Assembly (NCBI GenBank): GCA_000469685.2
Contig: LS997564.1
Location: 33,090,296 to 33,154,295 of the forward strand
Direction: 5' to 3'
Length of the DNA: 64,000 nucleotides
Source: Haemonchus contortus
Taxonomy: Eukaryota > Nematoda > Chromadorea > Rhabditida > Trichostrongylidae
Shown here: positions 59,158 to 64,000 of the stretch, one piece after another
How positions within the stretch are numbered: the stretch's first letter is position 1
How the letters are laid out: each line of letters opens with the position of its first letter
The notes under the pieces: generated by a model
Seen by the model: the letters and a program-made list of their open reading frames with translations, nothing else
The model's database searches: none
Told to the model about the DNA's origin: nothing
Program-made: the position numbers and the translations under genes

Positions 59158-61837
59158 TCCTACTTTATATAATTCGCTAAGTGTGCCTGTTGGTGTGTCG
59201 GTGTGTTTGTGGGTGTGTTTGTGTGTGTGTGTGTTTGTGTGTGTGAGTGTCTGACCGGAAATTCATAACTCCTGTCCCCGTGGACCTAGAGCGTTCAAAT
59301 TTGGTAGGAGTAAAGGGGGCAGGATGGGAACACTTATGACAGGTGGCAGGACCGGATTCCGTTCACAGAGGACGGGGCGTGCGCAATAGAAGTTTTGGGC
59401 CGCAAATTCATAACTCGTGTCCCCGTGGACCGAGAACTTTCAAACTTGGTAGGAGTACAGGTGACAGGACGGGAACACTTATGGTGGGTGGCAGGACCAG
59501 AATCCATGCACAGGGGGTGGGGTTTTGCGCCACAATAGTCAATTTGGCCCTAGGGCATTCAAACTTGGTAGGAGTACAGGCGGCGGGATGGGAACATCTA
59601 TCGTAGGTGGGAGGACCGGACCCCGCTTATAGAAGGCGAAGTTTGCGCCAAAACTTTCAGTTTGCCTCTAGGGCATTCAAACTTGGTAGGAGGCAGGCGG
59701 CAGCATGGGAGCACTTATCGTGAGTAGTAGGGCTGGACTCCGAACCCCAGGAAAAAGGTCTCCGCGAAATAAATGAGTGAAAATTCATAACTCTTGATCC
59801 CCTGGATTTGGAGAGCAATCAATGGGAGGGGACAGGATGGGAACACTGACAATAAAAGAGGCCTCAGAGAAGAAGTTCCACACACCAATTACCTCCTAGC
59901 GCCTTTGTTATTTACGATCTATCTTTGACTTTTTGATATGTTCCATTCGACATGAAGGTAAAGTTGTGTCATTATAAGGAGACGAATTTGGTTCACTTCT
60001 TGCTACTAGATTACGACCCAACAGAGTTTGCGATTAAGTGAAAGATCACGGTTTCCCTTTGCTTTGATGTCATTCTTAGCAAAATTTATCCGACCGTTAA
60101 TAATGTTGGATTCACATTTAATGATGTATCCGTAGAGGAAAGGAGGTACATCTTCCAAGGCATTCGATAGTCTATACTCTCGCTCAGCGAAAAAGCGAAA
60201 CAGCATATTAAAAAGGGAGAATTTCATTAATTCGATATTTTTCGGGCAGAGTCCCTTTGCCCCAAGATGGAGGAGAGCCCTTGATGATGGCGCTGAGGAA
60301 CATTGATGGTAGCTAACATACAGGGTGGCTGAAAAGTATAGGACGCCACATTTGTAAGCGTAACTTCAAATATAGAGACCAGAGCGACAAATGAACTTAA
60401 TGAGGAATAGAGTAGAACTACAAGATCAACTAGGACAGCAGGTGTTCAAAGTCCGATCTTTCTGCTCTTACACTGGCCTTCAGACTCTCGATGACTGAAT
60501 CGACCGTACGCCGCAGGTAGTCAACGTCGATATCGTCCCATGCCTTCTGAAGCGCCAACTTCTAAGCACCAAACGTGCGGTAGGAGCGTTCCTGCGATTC
60601 CGCTCTCCAAGTACCCCCATACAGAGAAGTCCATTGAGTTGAGATCTAGCGGAGAGGAAGGTCAAACGTCTTCACCTCAGTAACAGGGGAAGTGCGCGTC
60701 CAGTACGGCTTTTGTCGACTTCGAGGCATGAGGAGAGGCCCAATCTTGCTGATGGACGAAAGATCGGTTACGAAAGTGCTCAGTGACCCAGGATAGCAGA
60801 GCGTCCATTGAAACTACCTTTTGGTGGACCTCGGAGTTGATTTTCACATTTCTGTCGATGAAGACCAAAGGTATTTTGCTATCTGATGTCACCCCGGCCC
60901 AAAACATACCACTCTTGGAAGATAGCCTGCTGTGCACAAGACAACGTTTTGGAGACCTTGGTGTCAGCTTTGACAACAACTTTCTCTGGTTTTGACGGAT
61001 TGGATAGTGTTCTGCGGTGAAAATTTTCCCATCGGTCCAGATCACGTCAGAGATGCGGCGCGCACTGAGCTCTCGAAAAAGTTTTTTGCATTTTATCGGT
61101 CGACTTTGCTTGGACTGCTCTGAAAAAAACTGTCCTCGACGGAGCCGATGATTGTTCAGCTTGAGGTCGCGTTTTCCAATTTTCTGGATGGTTTGACGGC
61201 TGATGTTGAGGTCAGAAGCAATCCGATTCATGTTGACTCCATGGTTGCATGTGATCCTCTTCCTGGTGGTGTCACGAATCTACGGTATGTTCACTGTTCT
61301 CGGTCGTCCCCTTTTTGGCATTGCACGGGGGCTCGTCCTCGATTCTGAGAGCAGCGGCAACATTCCCTACGGTTGGAGAGGGAACACCGAGTCGTTTCGC
61401 AATGTCGCAACCTTCTCTGAGCAGCTTTTCGATAGTGGGTCGATGCGCAGAAACTTTTGTAGCGACTGTTCGGGCGAATGGCTAATCGAATGACTCATAT
61501 GGATTCTTGTACAGATCCCAAGCTTTCTAAAAGTCCCACAAGATTTAGAAAATACCCATTGGCAGGGTGCCAGCAAGCGTCAAACGGCGCGTCCTATACT
61601 TTTCAGCCACCCTCAGCCGCGATGAAGTCTCTGAATACTTTTTCCTCTGAATAATCCCCTTTGTGATATTGAACGATGTTCTTTCGGACACAACGAGGTT
61701 GGTTTACAGAAAAAATCGCTCCCACTTCGGAGCTAATACTGAGGGTGTAGAGCTTTCAAAGCAAAAGGAGAAGCCGAAGTGTTATTTACGCATAGCAAAT
61801 TTTTCACAAGAAGAAGGAGCGCCCGGCGTAGCAGGGC
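59158..61837 (+). mobile_element. non-autonomous Helitron-like element split by a mariner-type element
   Basis: Starts TCCTACTTTATATAATTCGC after an A, then TG repeats (59190-59247) and about four 145-bp type units to about 59760. The unique part continues to 60320 and resumes after the nested transposon at 61614, ending with hairpin GCCCGGCGTAGCAGGGC (61821-61837). A clear CTRR end is not visible. The part after 61660 matches, in reverse, the region around 43620-43740 in the other copy. Confidence 0.6.
60321..61613 (-). mobile_element. Tc1/mariner-superfamily transposon with inactive transposase
   Basis: TIRs GGGTGGCTGAAAAGTATAGG (left, from about 60323) and its inverse (61586-61613) bound the element. 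A TA precedes the left end but none follows the right. The minus-strand transposase has an N-terminal helix-turn-helix region (RPTIEKLLREG, NMNRIASDLNISRQTIQKI), first Asp in VIWTDGKIF, second Asp in VHQQDWASPHAS and third in LNSMDFSVWGYLE, then a tail WDDIDVDYLRRTVDS. The last two acids are about 33 apart, as in mariner. Several stops and shifts separate these blocks, so it is dead. Confidence 0.85.
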
Positions 61838-62029
61838 GAAATCATGGAAGGAACGGATACTGCCTGAAGTTTGATTCTCTTATCCATCAGTCTTTACAAG
61901 GAAAATGTTACAAAACAGAAGTCACGCAAATAAATAGATTTCGAAGAACTGTGAAGTACACGTATTCATAGGCACTGCATTTCAATCACTACAGTCAGAG
62001 GTTCTTACTTCAAAATGTTTAAAACTCAC

Positions 62030-62456
62030 CGTCGCGTGAGATCCACCAGCACCTTCTCTCAGCTGTCGAGTTTTACCCTAAAATTAGATGGCGTATAAAC
62101 ATTAGATTTGCAAAAGATCAGGAACGAATTTTCAGTTTTACCGGTTTGGCAGATTTTCTAGAATCAGCCTTTGGCTTCCGATGGCTCTTACCCTGAATAT
62201 ACAATTAGATAGTGCACAATCCTGCAAAGGATAATAATTTTGAGAAACCAGCCAATGGTCATTTCGATTGCACCACTGGTATTTTGTTAATATTAAAAAG
62301 TGGAAACCAGACCAAGAGCTCATATGAACATGAGCACGGGTACTCAGAACAAATCGGTGTGCTAAGCAATGCAGGACAAAGATCATGCTTAGGATTTGTC
62401 CAACTCACCGGTTTGGCAGGATTAGTAGAATGAACCTTTGGCTTTCGAGCTTTACC
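62030..62456 (-). CDS. three similar Lys-rich micro-exons
   Basis: Exons 62409-62456 (16 codons), 62142-62192 (17 codons) and 62030-62077 (16 codons) are all phase 0. Acceptors are TTTAG, TTCAG and TTTAG, donors GTGAGT, GTAAAA and GTGAGT. They read GKARKPKVHSTNPAKP, GKSHRKPKADSRKSAKP and GKTRQLREGAGGSHAT. The first two are clearly duplicates; the third keeps only the GK start. They may encode a basic, disordered N-terminal tail of the gene continuing to 56158 or beyond. Confidence 0.55.
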
Positions 62457-62546
62457 CTAAACGTAAATTTGATTAGCCACGCTTGTCCAAGGATTAGACC
62501 ACGACCCGCATTCCCCGCTCAGTTATATCGGCTTCTGTAAATACTC

Positions 62547-63050
62547 AAAGGCACAGTTCACGATAAAAATGGTATCTAAAATTTCCCTATAATATGAATT
62601 CGAGGCTCCCCCATTACGTGTTGCTATCAGGACAAAAAACGGACTGGATAGGGCACAATAAGGAACCAGAGATTGTATCGTGTGGATGCCACTCTCCTGG
62701 AGGACGAGTTTCGGCGGCTTTGTAGAGGCTGCACCAATCACAAGGGAACCAAGGTAAGAAGTTCAAACAACTGCCATGACCCATAGCGACAGTGAAAGGC
62801 AATTCTGGACAGTTGTGGTTTGATTAAAGCAGCTCTTTTTACGATGGGAGAAAATTAGATCTCGTCCAAAAACCCCCTTACATGCTATTCATGTCGCGGT
62901 GATCTCGTACAACCTCCACTTCCACTACTTTTAAAAAGCTTGAAGTGGGGAGGTTTTTTCTTTTCTTCGCCACCCCTACATCCTCTATATCAACACTTCA
63001 GCTTTTCAACCTAAGAAGGGTACCTCAAAATAATCGTAAACTGTACCTTT
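62547..63050. mobile_element. MITE of the AAAGGCA family
   Basis: TIRs AAAGGCACAGTTCACGA (62547-62563) and TCGTAAACTGTACCTTT (63034-63050) are inverted partners. 504 bp, no coding capacity. It shares the inner blocks with 12216-12697 and 50600-51127. Confidence 0.75.
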
Positions 63051-63177
63051 AACGTCTTACGAACACAGTGAAGTCGATTAAGCGGAACTGGTACACTTGA
63101 TGGAAAACGTGGCGGACAGCTCAAAATCCCTATGTTCCCACTGCATGTGGCACGTAACTTTCTCAATAGAGCAACTA

Positions 63178-63206
63178 TTAGGTTGGCAAATAAGTCCTGC
63201 GACAAA
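63178..63206 (+). repeat. mariner-type terminal sequence
   Basis: TTAGGTTGGCAAATAAGTCC followed by TGCGAC resembles classic mariner ends. Its inverse occurs at 50157-50187 and a diverged version at 53257. Confidence 0.6.
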
Positions 63207-63317
63207 AAATTTGAAGCATTGGAAATTCGTATCAACAGCGTAAACACGGTAGCAAGGGTGATAGACTTGTAGGAAATTCCTCATGCAATTAACACATAAG
63301 TAAATAAGGGCACGCGT

Positions 63318-64000
63318 GTGGGGCTTTCAGAGCATTACGGTGAATGAATTGACAACACCCGATTCTCACCATCACCTTCTACTAAGCACGCCAAGGAAAA
63401 AACGCGGGTGTAGCGGCTCGGAATATCAGCAATCTCTTCGATGCTAGCACTGCTCACCGTTCGACGGTCAACAATCGGCTGGATCGCTTTACTGCAGGAG
63501 ATACCAACCTTCTGGGTAATGCAAGCATCGTCCCCTAATTTAATGGATGTTGAAGGAACTCATCCACTATGAGTTGCTAAACGCAGACTGAATGGACACA
63601 GTTATCGATTGCCCCTATGATCCCCTTAATTTGGCCAACGAGGTTAGAGAAGAGCGATCAAACCGTAAATCAGGCCCCCACAGAGGGACAACGCACGTCG
63701 AAAATTCGCTTTAGACCCACGTCAAAGGTTCACCGATCCCGATTGGTTCCAGTTTACTCTTCAGTCGTACTTCCGGAGTGTTGCTCCTTTTAACTACCAT
63801 GTGCTCTCCCTTTTTGAGCATCCCGTTGTGGAAAAGAAATTCGTAACTTAATGTGATCCGAAAACAAAAGTCAATTACTTCTTCGAGTCACAGTTTTCCC
63901 ATTCCTGAAGAGATGGCATCAGTGATTGGCTCAAAGGATAAAAGAAGGTTGTTGTCTTCTTTAGTAAATATTTTTCCGAAAATTGATCGATATGAAAAAA
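63318..64000 (+). repeat. long dispersed repeat, copy 2 (cut by window end)
   Basis: Matches 48905-49526 and then 50057 onward without the MITE, so it represents the near-empty site. The copy runs off the window. Confidence 0.75.

Overview
The window looks like a stretch of a parasitic nematode nuclear genome, most likely a strongylid or hookworm-type species. The reasons are short exons with worm acceptors (TTTCAG), a probable spliced-leader acceptor just upstream of an ATG, low gene density, and a large load of RTE, Penelope-like, Helitron, mariner, piggyBac and tRNA-SINE elements. There are no operons in the bacterial sense, no CRISPR arrays and no rRNA. All coordinates come from reading the sequence by eye. 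Exon models were built by chaining open frames between GT and AG sites and checking that intron phases agree. All family names are by memory of family motifs, with no database search.

All nine host gene models lie on the minus strand. From left to right they are: a five-exon gene with a GAIN-like segment (3379-5313); an apparently complete seven-exon gene for a 275-residue mitochondrially targeted protein, possibly Tim44/MAIP1-like (7285-9265); a KH-domain gene with an alpha-helical N-terminal half, best matched to mextli/MXT-1 (about 11530-16819); a small multi-pass membrane protein gene (23555-25350); an unrecognised but phase-consistent gene (27003-29495); two small unrecognised genes near 31 kb and 33 kb; and a large ectonucleotide pyrophosphatase/phosphodiesterase (ENPP) gene running from about 54.7 kb down to 39.2 kb or 37.7 kb. 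Upstream of the ENPP gene (55.1-62.5 kb) are further short minus-strand exons, including three similar Lys-rich micro-exons, which may be its 5' part or a separate gene.

Mobile DNA fills the introns and gaps. There is a dead RTE-type LINE (33870-37285) with a large internal inverted duplication. Five copies of a tRNA-derived SINE are spread across the window. A Penelope-like fragment with a GIY-YIG domain (45335-46506) has inverted ends. Two mariner-type relics, one fuller DDxD element (60321-61613) and a piggyBac relic (26.4-26.8 kb) are present. Two MITE families occur, one with a filled site and a nearly empty paralogous site in the same window.

The most interesting structure is a family of three long repeats (43552-45324, 56353-57644, 59158-about 61837). 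Each has a 5' TC end, a TG/CA microsatellite, a roughly 145-bp tandem array and a GC hairpin; in two copies a CTRR end follows the hairpin. This reads as a non-autonomous Helitron family whose bodies carry minisatellites. One copy has a mariner-type element nested inside it.
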